Assembly (NCBI RefSeq): GCF_008831285.2
Contig: NC_045141.1
Coordinates: 6,403,224-6,467,223, forward strand
Source: Nymphaea colorata
Taxonomy: Eukaryota; Streptophyta; Magnoliopsida; Nymphaeales; Nymphaeaceae
Direction of reading: 5' to 3'
Length of the DNA stretch: 64,000 nucleotides
Shown: positions 11,047 through 22,599 of the stretch, in pieces
Layout of the letters: every line of letters starts with the position of its first letter
Numbering within the stretch: position 1 is the first letter of the stretch
Translations under genes and position numbers: made by a program
The notes under the pieces: generated by a model
The model's input: only the letters and a program-made list of their open reading frames with translations
Databases searched by the model: none
What the model was told of the DNA's origin: nothing

Positions 11047-11090
<44 letters not shown>
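11047..11090. repeat. (GA)n microsatellite
   Basis: A GA dinucleotide run downstream of terpene synthase copy A. The equivalent in copy B (26,533-26,546) is only a few units long, so the run is expanded in A. Confidence 0.95.
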
Positions 11091-11093
<3 letters not shown>

Positions 11094-11232
11094 AGAGAGA
11101 GAGAGAGTACTGAATTTAATTTATTAATGTACCCATTTTATTACATGATGATACATAGCATCATAAGTAGGATTCGGTTAACGGGCACCAACATCATTGA
11201 TAGAGTGGGAAACAGCGACACTGGTGACTTGC

Positions 11233-12397
11233 TTAGGCAGTCTGGATGGGCTTGGCAATGAGAGAGTAGATACGGTCCATGGACTCATGCTCCAAGACAC
11301 CGACGCCATCTTCATAGTTGTACATGCACTGGGAGACCCTCGCAATGTTGAGAGCCACATTCATGAAGGAACGAGAGAAGGTGGTCTGTTGCTGCTGCTG
11401 CTGAGCAGAGAGCAACTCCTTGTTCAGCCTCGTCCATGCATCCCTTAGCAAGTTCCTTATGTGCTGCCGTGCTTGCTCCTCCGCTACCCCTGCCGCATTC
11501 ATACAAATCTGGACTGATCTAGGCAGGTTCCCTCTCCCAAATCCAACCTTTGATCAAGTGTTCAATATATAAAGAGAAGATCATCAGCCAATCAAAACAG
11601 AAAAACAGAACAAAAACATTGTCAACTCGGAAGAGAATAGGGCCAGTCATGGCTGCCCAGATGTTGCTCAGATATTCCTCTAGCCTTGGTGTCTGTCGGG
11701 CACAGTGCCACCTTGCTTCAACCAAGTCAATTAGAAAGTGAAGCTAATATACTAATGTGATGATGTCAAGAGTAGAAGAAAGATTTGAGTCAATATTTTG
11801 GAATTAACGAATGTTTATATACTTTATATGTAAACCTGCAGAAACATTATAGCAATGTTGCCTCAGAATTATGAACCGAAGTGAAGAAGAGTAGAGGTCC
11901 TCAAATCCTCTAGTGCTCATGCATATGGCATCTAGTGATCGCCTGACCTCACTCTCAAAGTGATAGGCTACACCTAAACGTTAGAGTGAATCGATGAGCT
12001 CCAACTGAGCCACTTGCTCAGTTGTAGATGTTATAAGTTGTCGGACTTCTCTTATCAATTCTTCAACTCTGGTCCTTTGTGTTTCGATCTGCTTTCATTT
12101 TCATGTATTTGAATTAGGATCACATCATAATACCAAAATAAACAAAATAATAGTCAGATCAAAGGTATGGAAAATTACTGATGTTGCGCTGGTAATGGAC
12201 TGGATGATGTCATAGTTCCATGTACTTGGCTGGTATCTGGAAGGCCTCCTTTGAGCAGCAGACCTACCGCAGCCCTAAGCCCTTGGCTCACATCTCACAA
12301 GGGTGGTGCTCCATGTCTTGAACCCAGCCTTGCTATTAGGAGCAAACTTGGGGGAAATAACGAAAGGAGTAGAAAGGGAAGCAAGATGAGCAGCCAT
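11233..12397 (-). pseudogene. Terpene synthase copy A (TPS-b-like), catalytic exons deleted
   Basis: Exon 1 starts at ATG 12,397 (MAAHLASLSTPFVISPKF.., a Ser-rich plastid-transit-like leader) and contains RRPSRYQPSTW, a perfect RR-x8-W monoterpene synthase motif, then NYDIIQSI. An in-frame TAG sits at codon 41 (12,275-12,277), where copy B has GAG. Exon 2 remains at about 11,850-12,090. Exons 3-5, including the metal-binding DDxxD exon, are gone in a 1,049-bp deletion. Exon 6 remains only as EARWHCARQTPRLEEYLSNI, cut on both sides. Exon 7 is intact (FSRSFMNVALNIARVSQCMY, DRIYSLIAKPIQTA, stop at 11,233). It cannot encode an active enzyme. At positions where copy B has stops in exons 1 and 6, A keeps Gln and Trp. 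Confidence 0.9.
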
Positions 12398-12479
12398 TAG
12401 AACAGTGTGTGTATTTGTTGTTGAATGCTGAATGCTTTCACTGCCTCTCGGATGACTTAGCTCAGGATTGGTTTGCTAG

Positions 12480-12487
12480 TTTATATA
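12480..12487 (-). promoter_or_regulatory. TATA box of terpene synthase copy A
   Basis: TATATAAA on the minus strand lies about 83 bases upstream of the start codon, a normal plant TATA-to-ATG distance. The same box is at 29,188-29,195 in copy B. Confidence 0.65.
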
Positions 12488-12678
12488 GCGCTGCATCCGA
12501 GTGTGCATTGCGTGTCTATAATGGTTAGAAAATTTTAATTAGGTTCAATCTCTTAAAATATGGTGTTTGCGTAAGCTATAAATGTTTAATGTTTTTTTCT
12601 TTGTATATAAATAGAAAGCATTAAACTATGACACTTGCCCAAGCCATAATTATTTGGTACATTTATTTTATAGATAGA

Positions 12679-13006
12679 ATGCATTCTTTCTTCATGTTTT
12701 TGATTTGCATTATAATCCGACACTTATTAGCTAATGTTCGCCACTTAAAACCATTTTTATTAAAGACCTGGTTTATTTTTTACGAGTATATGAGTAATTG
12801 CACCCCTTCACCTTTAAGTGGTTCAACTTGCCATCTCAACAAATGCATTCTTTCTTCATGTTTTTGATATGCATTATAATCCAACACTTATTAGCTAATG
12901 TGCACCACTTAAAACCATTTTTATCAAAAACCATGTTTATTTTTTACACGTATTTGAGTAATTGCACCCCTTCACCTTTAAGTGGTACAACTTGTTGTTT
13001 CAACAA
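12679..13006. repeat. Two 164-bp tandem repeats upstream of terpene synthase A
   Basis: Units begin ATGCATTCTTTCTTCATG at 12,679 and 12,843 and end in TTTCAACAA. They are part of a nested array: a flanking unit resembling the core promoter (TTATA..GCTGCA..GAGTGCACATT..GTGTCTATAA) occurs before them (12,480) and again after them (about 13,020-13,085). Copy B has three 164-bp units and one more flanking unit. Confidence 0.9.
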
Positions 13007-13085
13007 TATTATGAACATGGTTTGCTAGTTTATAGAGAGCTGCAGTCGAGTGCACATTCCATGTCTATAAAGGTTAGAGAATTTC

Positions 13086-16000
13086 AATGAAGAGTAACAA
13101 CTTATATTATGTTGTTCACATAAGCTATAGTCGTTGGACACACTTTCTTAGAGCGAAAATAAAATGCACTGAAAGATGGTGTTTGTGTAAGTTATAATTC
13201 TTTGTATAAATGTAGAATGTATTCATTGTTTCAAATCAAATTTTAATGGGTTGGTGTTGGCAGCTGGCCCACACCAGCCACCACATGTTTCTGCCATTGT
13301 TCCGAGAGAAGTATGTAAGGGAAAACCGGAAAAAGAAAAGAATGATGAAAACATGTGGCAGACCCAACTATCTCACTACTTGTCATAGAAGCTGCCAAAG
13401 GAGAAAGAAAGGAAGGAAGGACAAAGGTACCCCTTCAACCACAATTAGGAATGTCAATGGATCATAGTCAAATTGGATTTACCATTAGCCGTATCTAAAT
13501 CCAAATCTGGAATCCCATTTCACAAACTGAATTTGATTTGAATATAATTTTCATATTCATATCTAAATACGAATTTTGAACTGAATTTGACCTATTTTCA
13601 AAATGTAAGAACATTAGATATAGGATATTTGCTTAATAACAAATCTGATTCAAATCCATATCCAAATCCAACCGGATGTTTATGTATATCTGAAAATCTG
13701 ATTGGAAGCCAATTATTAAAGCTGAATTCAATCCTACTTTTTAATAGGATATGTTTCTCTTTTTCATATCCCATTTGTTTGAAACAGATCGATTAGATTT
13801 TCTATCCAAAGCAGATATATAGGCATCCCTATGCGCAACTATGGATGTCAGTAGTTTGGATTCATGGAGGACTTGGGATTGAGAAGTAGGCTCTACTTTT
13901 CAAAACTGAATTTGGATCCAAGAAGCATGTGATCCCAATTATAGACATAATCGGGTTGGATCTCCTATCATAAATTTGACTCGGGCCTGAATATGTTATA
14001 AAACACAAAGTTACACAAATTTGATTAGTAATGGCACAATGCTTTTTTACTAGCTAAAGTTCAAAATCAGGTCCATAATCAGATGTGTCCAACCTTGAAA
14101 TGGTGGGGGCGATTTTTTTTTATAAATTTTAATTCTAAAAATATGCCAAATTTTTCTTTTTTTTTTTTTTTCACTTTTCGTTCTCAAAGAGCAACCCTTA
14201 GTCATGGGGACCAAAGGCTCTGACCAACAAAATTATAGACAGAGGGAGTACTGGAGGCAGGGGGGCCTGGTAGGGGCTGTATTTCTTCTTGGATTTTAAA
14301 AAAATAAAAAAATTTATTTTTAAATTTTTGGATATTTTAGTTTATCCTGTATAAAATAAAATAAAATAAATATATTTCTGGTTCTGTAAAAATTTAGAAA
14401 CAATAGTTTGGTTCCTACAACGAAAAATTCCTAGCTTCATCTTTGAGATCTCTTAGCAACCCTCTACGTAAGGGTTAAAAAGAACTTTATGCCCTTTGTT
14501 CTATAGTTTTCACCAATTGAAAAAAAAAAGGAGCTTTGAAGTCTTTCCTTTTAGCTGAACAGAATAGAAAAAAAAAGACGCTACAAGAATTATCACTTAC
14601 TACCACAAGAAGTAAAATTGTGTCCAACAAAACAAACAGCTCATGCTGTAAAAGTCGTCACCTTCTTTTATAATGCAGCCGTCAAAAAACTCATGGCCTT
14701 TCATTACACAGCAGAAAGTTTCCATTAGATTGTTACCTTTGTGTGCATACTTTGTGGTGTGTCATATAAGGTTCCCAGTTGGCAGCTTGCTTTTTAATTA
14801 TAACTATAGAATATTTGATCCACAAATAAGATTTCAAGAATCTTTTAAAATTGTATAGATTTCAGCACTGGAGCATATCCATATGTCACTGGACGTGTAA
14901 AATATTTACATGTATCTTGGAAAGTCTCCCTAGAAATTGAGAATAATCATTAAAAGGGGAATGAGCCTGAAAATATCTAATCGATAATGTTTTGTCTATA
15001 GTAAATAAAATTATTCTCTTATCACTGTCTTTGTGACTGCTGGATGCTCTGGATTAAATTCATTTCAACTGTTTTTTCTTGCTTAAGTTTGTATGAATAC
15101 CGTTGTCTATCATAAAGAAAGTGATGTTCTCGTGTCTTTGTCTTTTTTACTGGTGGATATTATGGATTAAATTCATATCACAACTGTCTTTTCTTGCTTT
15201 AGTTTATACGAATACCGTTGGTCTATTGTAATAAAAATGATGCTCTTGTCACCGTGTTTTCTTTAGAGATTGATGGTTTGGATTAAATTCATTTCACAAT
15301 TGTGTTTTTTGCTTGAGTTTGTATGAATACCCTGAAGATGTTGAAACTCCTTCCTCTTTTCCTCTAACTCGGTTTTCGTTGGCCCATCAGTCTTGATATG
15401 TTGGGACAGATTGAATTGCAAATTGTCAATTTTGTATAGGTTATTACAAATGGACATCAAATGCAATTTAGCTACTCTACCTTGTGAAATGAAATTTAAA
15501 TTTAGCTAATCAGGTTTTGTTGAAAAAGAAGAAATACTCTAGCTATAAGCCACATATTAGACAAATAAGAAACCATAAGGACTCACTGATCTCTCAACAA
15601 TTTGATTTACGTTCTCATTCTAAGACATTCAATAATACCCATCATGTATATTATATTCTCACTATAGCGATAATTTCTCTTATAACAATATGACATATTT
15701 GTAAAATTATTGGTATTTGATTTTTTTAATGTTTTAAAGTAAGAAAAATGATTAATGTTGAGATGCCATTAAAAATTTAAAATAAATAATTTCTTAAAAA
15801 AAATGAATGACTGTCTTGAAAAAAAAAGAGGGGCCACTATCAATAGACTTTAGGGAGTCTTAAGTGTTGTCCCAATAAGGATCTTGGGTATTGTACCTTA
15901 ATGTTGGCCTTGGTGAAGTCGAATGATTTTGGGCCAAGCAAAATGGGAGCTTTTTTTGCTTAATATATAAATAGAGAGAGAGAGAGAGAGAGTAAAAGTA

Positions 16001-17832
16001 GAGAAATCTAAAAGGAGGGGAGAAAAGGTGGGTGTGGGTGGAGACAAGAACCAGTTCAGTTGAACTCATAATGGCACCCCTAATCTCAAAATCAACATTG
16101 TTCCTCAATACCATTAGGATAGCACACTCCAAGAATCAAACTGAAGACATTGCTGTAACACACTGCCTAACCCAACTGTTGCCCTACCCATCATTATAAA
16201 AGGGGTTGAAAGAGACAGAAAGAGAGGGGGGTTTAAAAAAGATAAAAGATAAAAAGAGGTAAAATAAAGAGAGAAAAAGAAAGAGATTTTAGAAAAGGGA
16301 GAGAAAGAACTGAAGTGAGAGAGAGAGAGAGAAAAGAAAAATTTTAGAGGGAGAGATCTAAAAAGAATGACAAATCAGAGAGAGAGAAAGAAAAATAGGA
16401 GAGAGAAATAGAAAGATTAAAAGAGAGATTTTGCGTTTTTAAATCCTTTTACCTGGATGGAAATTAGGATTAACGAGTTTGGAAAATAATTTAAATGTTA
16501 TAACAACTTCATTACATTTGTTGTAGGTCAGTGAGAAACTTAAGCTCATAAAGAAATAGTCTAAGCAAAGTCTCCAAAGCCTTTAATTTCAAGAGTTTTA
16601 AATGCTTTTGAAACTATCAAGAAAATCTTTGTATGCATGTGTAAATAGTAAAGAAGACATCCTATCTAATCTTGGGAATTATGAGAAGACGCACCTCCCA
16701 TCGTTAGATATAAGATGAAGCCTAGATAATGAGGAAGAATTGTCTACTCTAGAAGTAGATGAAGGAAGTTCCCCCCCTGTTCCTCTTGTACACCAATCTC
16801 GTCGAAGGAGTATTTCTAAAGGAAACTCACTCTTTTGGGATTGCTAATATAATGACAAATAAATGGTTTATCAAGAGAAGAAGGATACAAAGGTGGCTAA
16901 AGTAGTGGTCTAAAACTAATAGTATGGTATGTATTAATCTTGAACCTGACCAGATAAAAGGTACCGATCTTGAATCTGACTTCCTCCCTTGATAATGAAT
17001 AAGCATGTAAGCTTTTGTTGGCCAATCTGCAATAAAAGTCTTACAATAAAACAGAAGGTTTATGGATTTTTGATGAACGACAAAGCTATGTGACAGCTTC
17101 AATAGGATTTTTGGCGGAGCTTTCTTGATGTGGTTCAGCACCAGAGACTCTAAACAATTTGTTAATGAGAAAAAGAAAAAGAATAAATTGCAGTAACACA
17201 TGAATGTTAAGGGATTGGATTCAAATAAAATCTCATGTTACCATATCAAATTTATCGGATATTCATAATTCCAATTCGAATTTGGATTTAAATACGAAGG
17301 AAGAAAAATCCATGCCGTATCCACATTCAAATTTTATTTAAATTCAAATTTCAAATTTGATTTTAGATTTACATCCACACCTGAATCCAACTTTTAAATA
17401 CAAGAGCCAAAACCACATTACGATATGTTAAGAATGCAAAGATATTCAAAACGTATAAATTGGGTATATGGTAATTCATTTGAAATTGAATTCAAAAGGA
17501 AACCTGAATCGGAATATGATGGGATATTTAGTTAAAACTGAACCCAAATTCGAACCCAATGAAAAGTCATTTCTTAAATATAAATCCCATTCAATTTTTT
17601 TAGTTGAAGTGTTACTTTTTTCTTATTTCAAATCAACTAACTTTTTCAGAGTAATGAAAGTGCATTCAAATTCATTACTTCAAAATAGATGTGAATACAT
17701 ACATGAGGTTGCTTCTAGAGAATTTTTACTACAACAAAAATACAAAAAATCAATAATTAGTTCTTACAGTTTTAACAAATTGTTATATGAATGATTATGT
17801 TATGATTTGAAGACAAACAAATAAATTAATAT
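13086..17832. other. Intergenic part of block A
   Basis: No gene recognised. It aligns with B (30,190-33,065, 36,026-36,861, 53,009-54,050). Contents: at 13,440-13,800 and 17,220-17,560, runs built of words like TTGGATTTAAAT and CAAATCCAA, a degenerate dispersed repeat; at 14,155-14,172 a T-tract; at 14,240-14,300 a CAGGGGGGCCTGGTAGGGG stretch like the LINE-associated words near 34,500; at 14,995-15,330 three or four imperfect copies of a GGATTAAATTCAT..TTTTCTTGCTT..GTATGAATACC motif about 115-120 bases apart; at 15,973-15,992 a GA run. The reference gap between B pieces (33,066-36,025) corresponds to about 30 unrelated bases near 15,855-15,885. Confidence 0.6.
16200..16440. repeat. Purine-rich GA/GAAA tract, copy A
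   Basis: Nearly all purine on the plus strand (gagagagaaagaaaaag-type words) over more than 200 bases, followed by a TTTTGCGTTTTTAAATC boundary. It is mirrored in copy B at 36,350-36,560. No coding sense. Confidence 0.85.
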
Positions 17833-17957
17833 GAGATGTTGCACCAATCCGGATAGATGAATTCTCCTGAACAAATACGGCACCCGTTAACACGAAGCTA
17901 AGCAGAGATATACAGTGGAGAATTATCAGGCCAACCTCCAAATAACTGAATCATCCA
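17833..17957 (+). pseudogene. 5S rRNA-like degenerate segment, copy A
   Basis: About 124 bases, close to the 120 of 5S rRNA. CGAAGCTAAGC at 17,893 parallels the conserved CGAAGTTAAGC (box A region) of 5S, and CCAACCTCC about 40 bases later parallels GTGACCTCC (box C), with spacing within two bases. The 5' part (GATGTTGCACCAATCCGGAT) and the final CATCC are weaker echoes. 5S-derived promoters are known in plant Cassandra-type terminal-repeat retrotransposons, so a relic of such an LTR is one option. Chance similarity is possible. Confidence 0.3.
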
Positions 17958-18211
17958 ACCACCAACTTTGACATTTCATAATGAAAAAATAAATGCAAAA
18001 GATCAAAACTGAAGTGGCTGAACTTGACAATAGTAAAGAAACAAAAATATTTGTTGACAAGTTTCCGAATGCTCCAGCTTCTGACACATGCAGTGCATTA
18101 GGCAATCACCTCCCCTACTCAAAAAAAAAAAAAAGAAAAAAAGAAGCAAAAAGAGAAAGTTGGGTTGGGAGGAGGAGGAGGAGTCATTGCCACCGTTAAG
18201 GGAGTCGAGCA

Positions 18212-18587
18212 TAGGCATGGGCCTGCATGATCGGACCCGGCCCAGCCCAGTAACTTTGCGGGCCGGGTATCAGACATTACATGCAGCCCGTCACGGGCCT
18301 GGTAGGACCAACAATTTTTTTATCTTTAATTTTTAAATACATTTTGAAGTCTGTTTCCTTTGTAAAGGTTTCAAAGTTTCAAAAGTTGAAAGTTTGCTTT
18401 AGTCTTTGTTTTCTTCCTTCGCCATCGGCGTCTCACCTGGCTGCATCGCCATCATTGCACCTCCCGGCTTGCGCGGCCGTGCCTACCATGCCATCACCAA
18501 TTTGTTGCCTCTTGTTCCATATCCAAACCATTTGTCGTCATCCTACTACTGCTCGGCTTGAGGACTCATCGATTCCACTGTCACGGG

Positions 18588-18629
<42 letters not shown>

Positions 18630-18997
18630 GTGGATGGTTGTTCTTCATTGGAATGAATCCGACATGAATGATTGTTCTCCGTTGGGCTGAATCAGGTGAC
18701 ATTCGTAAGATGGGGAAGGCAGGACGGTGGTTGAAGAGCATGTTGGGTTTGGCCCGTCCAATCGGAGAGTGAAGCTGTGGAGGAAAGGTGCAGGAGGAAG
18801 TGGCAGTCTGGCAGAAGCGATGCCATGGAGGCAGCAAAAATGGGCCAGCCCTCATGCATTCTTATCGTGGCCCGGCACCGGGTCCGGCCTGACCCGTTAA
18901 TAGTTGGGCTGGGTAGCAGGCTGGCCGGGTCCAAGCCCGGGTAGTTAACCACACAAAATTGTTGGGTCGGGCTGGAATAGCCCGATGCCCAGGCCTA
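18212..18997. mobile_element. hAT-type non-autonomous element, copy A (786 bp)
   Basis: Terminal inverted repeats TAGGCATGGGC (left) and TAGGCCTGGGC (right, reverse complement) are flanked by an 8-bp target duplication GTCGAGCA / GTCCAGCA with one mismatch, as expected for hAT superfamily insertions. Subterminal parts are rich in GGCCCGG/CCGGGTC words on both ends. The interior has a CT microsatellite and short unremarkable open frames with no transposase. It is present at the same site in copy B, so it inserted before the block duplicated. Confidence 0.82.
18592..18627. repeat. (CT)n microsatellite inside hAT-type element
   Basis: A pure CT run. The B copy has a C-homopolymer plus shorter CT and GT runs at the same place (54,805-54,850), showing rapid slippage divergence. 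Confidence 0.95.
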
Positions 18998-19005
18998 GTC
19001 CAGCA

Positions 19006-19719
19006 TGCATCTAGTGTTTCTCTTTTTATTTAAAAAACAAGAATGTGGGCCCCTAGGTGGATGGCTGGGTCTTTGTGCAATATATATATATATATATGAA
19101 CTAATAATAGATGACAAAACTGCCTTATCACTTTTTTATCTATGTTGTTCTCCCAACCACCATCATGAAAATGATCAATTTCTATTCTGCTGGAGGCCAC
19201 CAGACCAGTTTTCTATGCAATCTAAACTTATAGACATGATTTTAAATTTGGTAAGAAACAATCACACACACACACATATATATATTAAGTTAATCATATT
19301 TTGGATGCCAATCATGTTTTTAATAATCTAAAAATGAATGGCTCTTTTAACATCAAAATTTTGAACAATGTAGAAAAGAACAATTTCTTCATGAAAATAA
19401 CTTGAACCGAAACATGATTTTTATAAATTTAGTATTAATTATATACATATTAGGAGGTTCACATTTTATTTAAAATATCTTTGAATATAAATTTGAGAGG
19501 TATGGCTTTATCCCTTAGCCAAGTGGTATGGTGTGTATGTGTGCGTATTAATGACATTAGGGATGGGGTACAAAGGCTTCAGACTTGCGATCTCAACTAT
19601 TAACTACTAAAATACTCTTAAGATAACATCTAAAAGGTTAGTTTGTTATAGAAAAAAAATGTTTTGAACATTGCACTTAGATGTATATAATTGTCCACTT
19701 GGTTCAGCCATCATCTTCT

Positions 19720-19755
<36 letters not shown>

Positions 19756-20239
19756 TACTTTATGCGAATCTTAACATTATGAGAAAGGTTAAGATGTGGC
19801 TGTTGGATTCAATATGTATTTTTGCAACTGAGTCCAATACGAACTTTATGCTAAATAAATTTGGATTCGGATCATATATGTAAATTATTTTTTACATTAT
19901 AAAATCAATCAAATAAAAAATTAACAAGAAATCTGGCAAGTCCAAAAGGGGGAGCTCTAGGGGATGTAGAAGGCTTGGCTTTGGGGATTTTTCTACCAGA
20001 TTTATTTAGGAGCAAGTAAATTACAAAATTGAATTTCTTCTTTAACACAACCTATAAAAAATGTGCCGATGAGTATTTTTCTCATGTATTCTAGTATTAT
20101 ATCAGATCACACCACCATTGATGGGAATTAAAGTTGATGGGAATTAAAGTTAATGTGAATGAAGAAAATATAATGAATTGGAGAGAGAAAAGAAGCAGCA
20201 ATATGAACGTAGCTAGTCTGGAAGAGAAGAAGAATACAG
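19006..20239. other. Intergenic before CNL copy A
   Basis: AT-rich, no gene recognised. It holds microsatellites: (TA)n at 19,081-19,098, (CA)n/(TA)n at 19,262-19,285 and (CT)n at 19,721-19,750. It aligns with 55,224-56,203, except that 19,500-19,760 is reduced in B. The stretch at 19,930-20,040 (aagaaatctggcaagtcc, gattttt, accagatttattta) is also conserved in B ahead of the receptor gene. Confidence 0.6.
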
Positions 20240-21019
20240 TGTAAGAAATTGACGAAATCAAAGACGCTGATCGAGTCCTTTTTCAGCAAGGAGTGCGACA
20301 CAGAACTAGAGTTTGAGCTCAAGGATGTTCTTTATGATGCCGAGGACATCATCGAAGGATATCGAAGCAAAATTGAGGCCAGCAAGAGGGAGCAGGTATG
20401 GAAGTGGTCTTTGACCACAGCGCTCTCTTCCTATTAAGAAAAAGTTTCTTTTCGTTACAAACTTGGTATCAAAATCAATGAAAGGCTTGATAAAATAAAG
20501 AAAGATTGGGATATGGTGGATAGGCTCAAAACAACACCAAAAGGGGGTGGTACCCAGTTTAATGTGAACATGTCAACCCCAAAGAGGCAACCCGTCACAT
20601 AGGTATACAACTGCCCATAGGCAGGCAGAATGATAAAAAGGTGTTAGTAGAAATTCTCTTGACGAATGACTTTTGTAGTAAGACTGAGAAGGGTGCTACT
20701 TCTATTATCTCCATTGTTGGAAAGGGAGGGATCGGTAAAATGACTCTTGCAAACGTGGTATTTAATGAAGTTGAACAACAGTTCATGGAACGCAGGTGGT
20801 GGGTGGAATCGGGAGCAAAATTTTGATTACCAGTAGAAAGAAATATGTGTCAGATGGAATGGGTGCTTTTTATATGCATGAAGTACAAGAATTTAGTTTC
20901 CACCAAAGTTGGTACTTGTTTGTGAAGGAGGTTTTAAGAGAGGGCCAAACAGAAGAAGATTTGGTGATGCATAAGATCAAATTTGTTGGAGAGGGAATAG
21001 TAAAGAAGTGTGGTGGGTT
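20240..21019 (+). pseudogene. CNL resistance-gene copy A, doubly deleted
   Basis: Relative to copy B, the coiled-coil start is lost in a deletion of about 420 bp. What remains begins FFSKECDTELEFELKDVLYD and AEDIIEGYRSKIEA, which keeps an Arg codon where B has a stop. It then has the linker (KINERLDKIKKDWDMVDRLK in a shifted frame) and the P-loop IVGKGGIGKMTLANVVFNEV. A deletion of about 214 bp removes the kinase-2 region, fusing RRWW to GSKILITSRKKYVSDG (RNBS-B). The copy ends at VKKCGG just before the GLPL motif, where homology with B stops. Frameshifts at several points make it non-functional. Products of this family are cytosolic NB-ARC immune receptors. Confidence 0.88.
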
Positions 21020-22599
21020 ATTTTTGCATGTCGCTGGGATTCAGATCCATTGGAATCTGGTATCCATCGGGCCAATTTAACAACCACACTACCTAGAAAA
21101 GGCCCAAGGGCCCCTCATACCTTTCAGCTTAAGTGTCACGAACTCACGTTTAATTGTTCATATATGTTTTTGGTATTATCATTTTTAAAAAAGGTAAATT
21201 TTATATAGTGTTTTGCCGATTCACAGTTGAATCAATTGAATTGTTAAAATAGCCAATTTTACTGAATTGACCAGCTTGATTGATTTGATTCCATGTATGT
21301 ATGTTTTTTGCAATAGCAGTATTTATAAAAATATAAACTGAACCCTCACAAGTTGGTTTCCACAACCATAAATGTTTACTACCGACGAATGTTTTTTTAG
21401 AAAATCAACAGAGAACGTCAAGATACAACCCTCACCGACATTTCATCCAGTTATATTAATCATGAGCTGATAAAAATCCAAGCCTCCAAAAGAGTTAATT
21501 TTCCTTAATATTTCTGGAACTTACAATAATTTAGTGTGCATTGTCAAGGTATCATTTGTTTGCAGGGATATTATATGAGTGTCTAATAAATCCACTCTAA
21601 AGATTAGGGCCTCATGAAACAGTACTAAAATTTATGTGTTATCCTTCATCGAACACTCACATAATAATGTTCATGCATGTTGTTAAACAACCCCTAAGAG
21701 TATTTAATGACAATGAATCTCTTCTCGATTATTTCTTTTCTGAGAACAAAGTATCTTTATTTAAGGGCATAGCTAAGGATGTCGATGTATCTAATATCTG
21801 ATTAAATTAGAAAGGAAAATCAAAGTGTTTAGGTTCAATTTCAAACAAATATCCTTGTATATTTAATATACAAACAATTTGAAAGATGGCCAGTCCTTCA
21901 CATGTCAAAATATGGTCCGAATTTGATTGCGTAATTAAAGGATGGATTCAGACTTGGATCATGTTAAAATGAAAATTAGATATCAGATCGGATCTGGACT
22001 ATAAATTCAAAAATTTAATTCACACAAACTTTTCTTTCATTAATATTCAAATCTTAAATCAAATCTAAATATGTGAACTTCTGATATATAGAATAGGGTA
22101 ATGCCATACATTCGGTTTGAATCTGATCCGATGGGGTATCATTCTTTCGCCGGCCATACGCCACGCAAGGTTGGGGAGAGAATGGAATTACTTTTAGAAA
22201 GATACAAATGGCACCACATGTTCTCTTCAATTTGTCGCGTTGACAATTTGTCCTTGTGAAGAGAGAGAGGGAGAAAATGGGGGGGTGGGGGTGGAGTTGA
22301 CGTGAACATTTTTATTACAATATAAATGAGTTAAGCAAGTTAAGGGAGTCGAGCTCAAGAGGGACAAGCTTGGGCTCGACACATGTTCAGCCCTACTTGG
22401 CAATGCAACGTCCTTGCTACGAGTTTGGGCGTCCCAAACGTTTTTATTACAATATAACAGATAACAAAATACAAGATACCTGAGCTAGAACAAACCAAAA
22501 AAGAAGAGAGACATAAACCTCAAATACAAAGATAGAAACTACAAATAACCAAAAAGAAGACAGGCATAAAATGAACCTCACTGTACAAAAGGATTACAG
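21020..22599. other. Intergenic between block A and LINE relic
   Basis: I see no gene. AT-rich; 21,840-22,090 again has the GGATTT/CAAATTTG-type dispersed low-complexity pattern. A G-rich run GGGGGGTGGGGGTGG is at 22,279-22,293. A GAACATTTTTATTACAATATAA word occurs twice (about 22,305 and 22,440) and may flank a small insertion of about 135 bp. Confidence 0.5.

Larger units (their letters stand above)
11041..21019. repeat. Segmental duplication block A (terpene synthase + CNL)
   Basis: The whole block aligns with 26,512-33,065, 36,026-36,861 and 53,004-57,605 in the same orientation and order. A is shorter because of at least five deletions relative to B: about 169, 48, 1,049, 420 and 214 bp. 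It lacks the 16.1-kb Gypsy and about 3 kb present in B. The left edge is near the shared 'tacatgtga' at 11,040/26,528. The right edge is at the shared gtgtggtgggtt (21,019/57,610). The length sums agree with one duplicated unit of about 12 kb. Confidence 0.93.

Noticed and set aside
18003-18218. Frames around the A-tract and hAT-type left end
   Set aside because: They are driven by homopolymer A/T and purine runs. No conserved residues between copies A and B in any frame.
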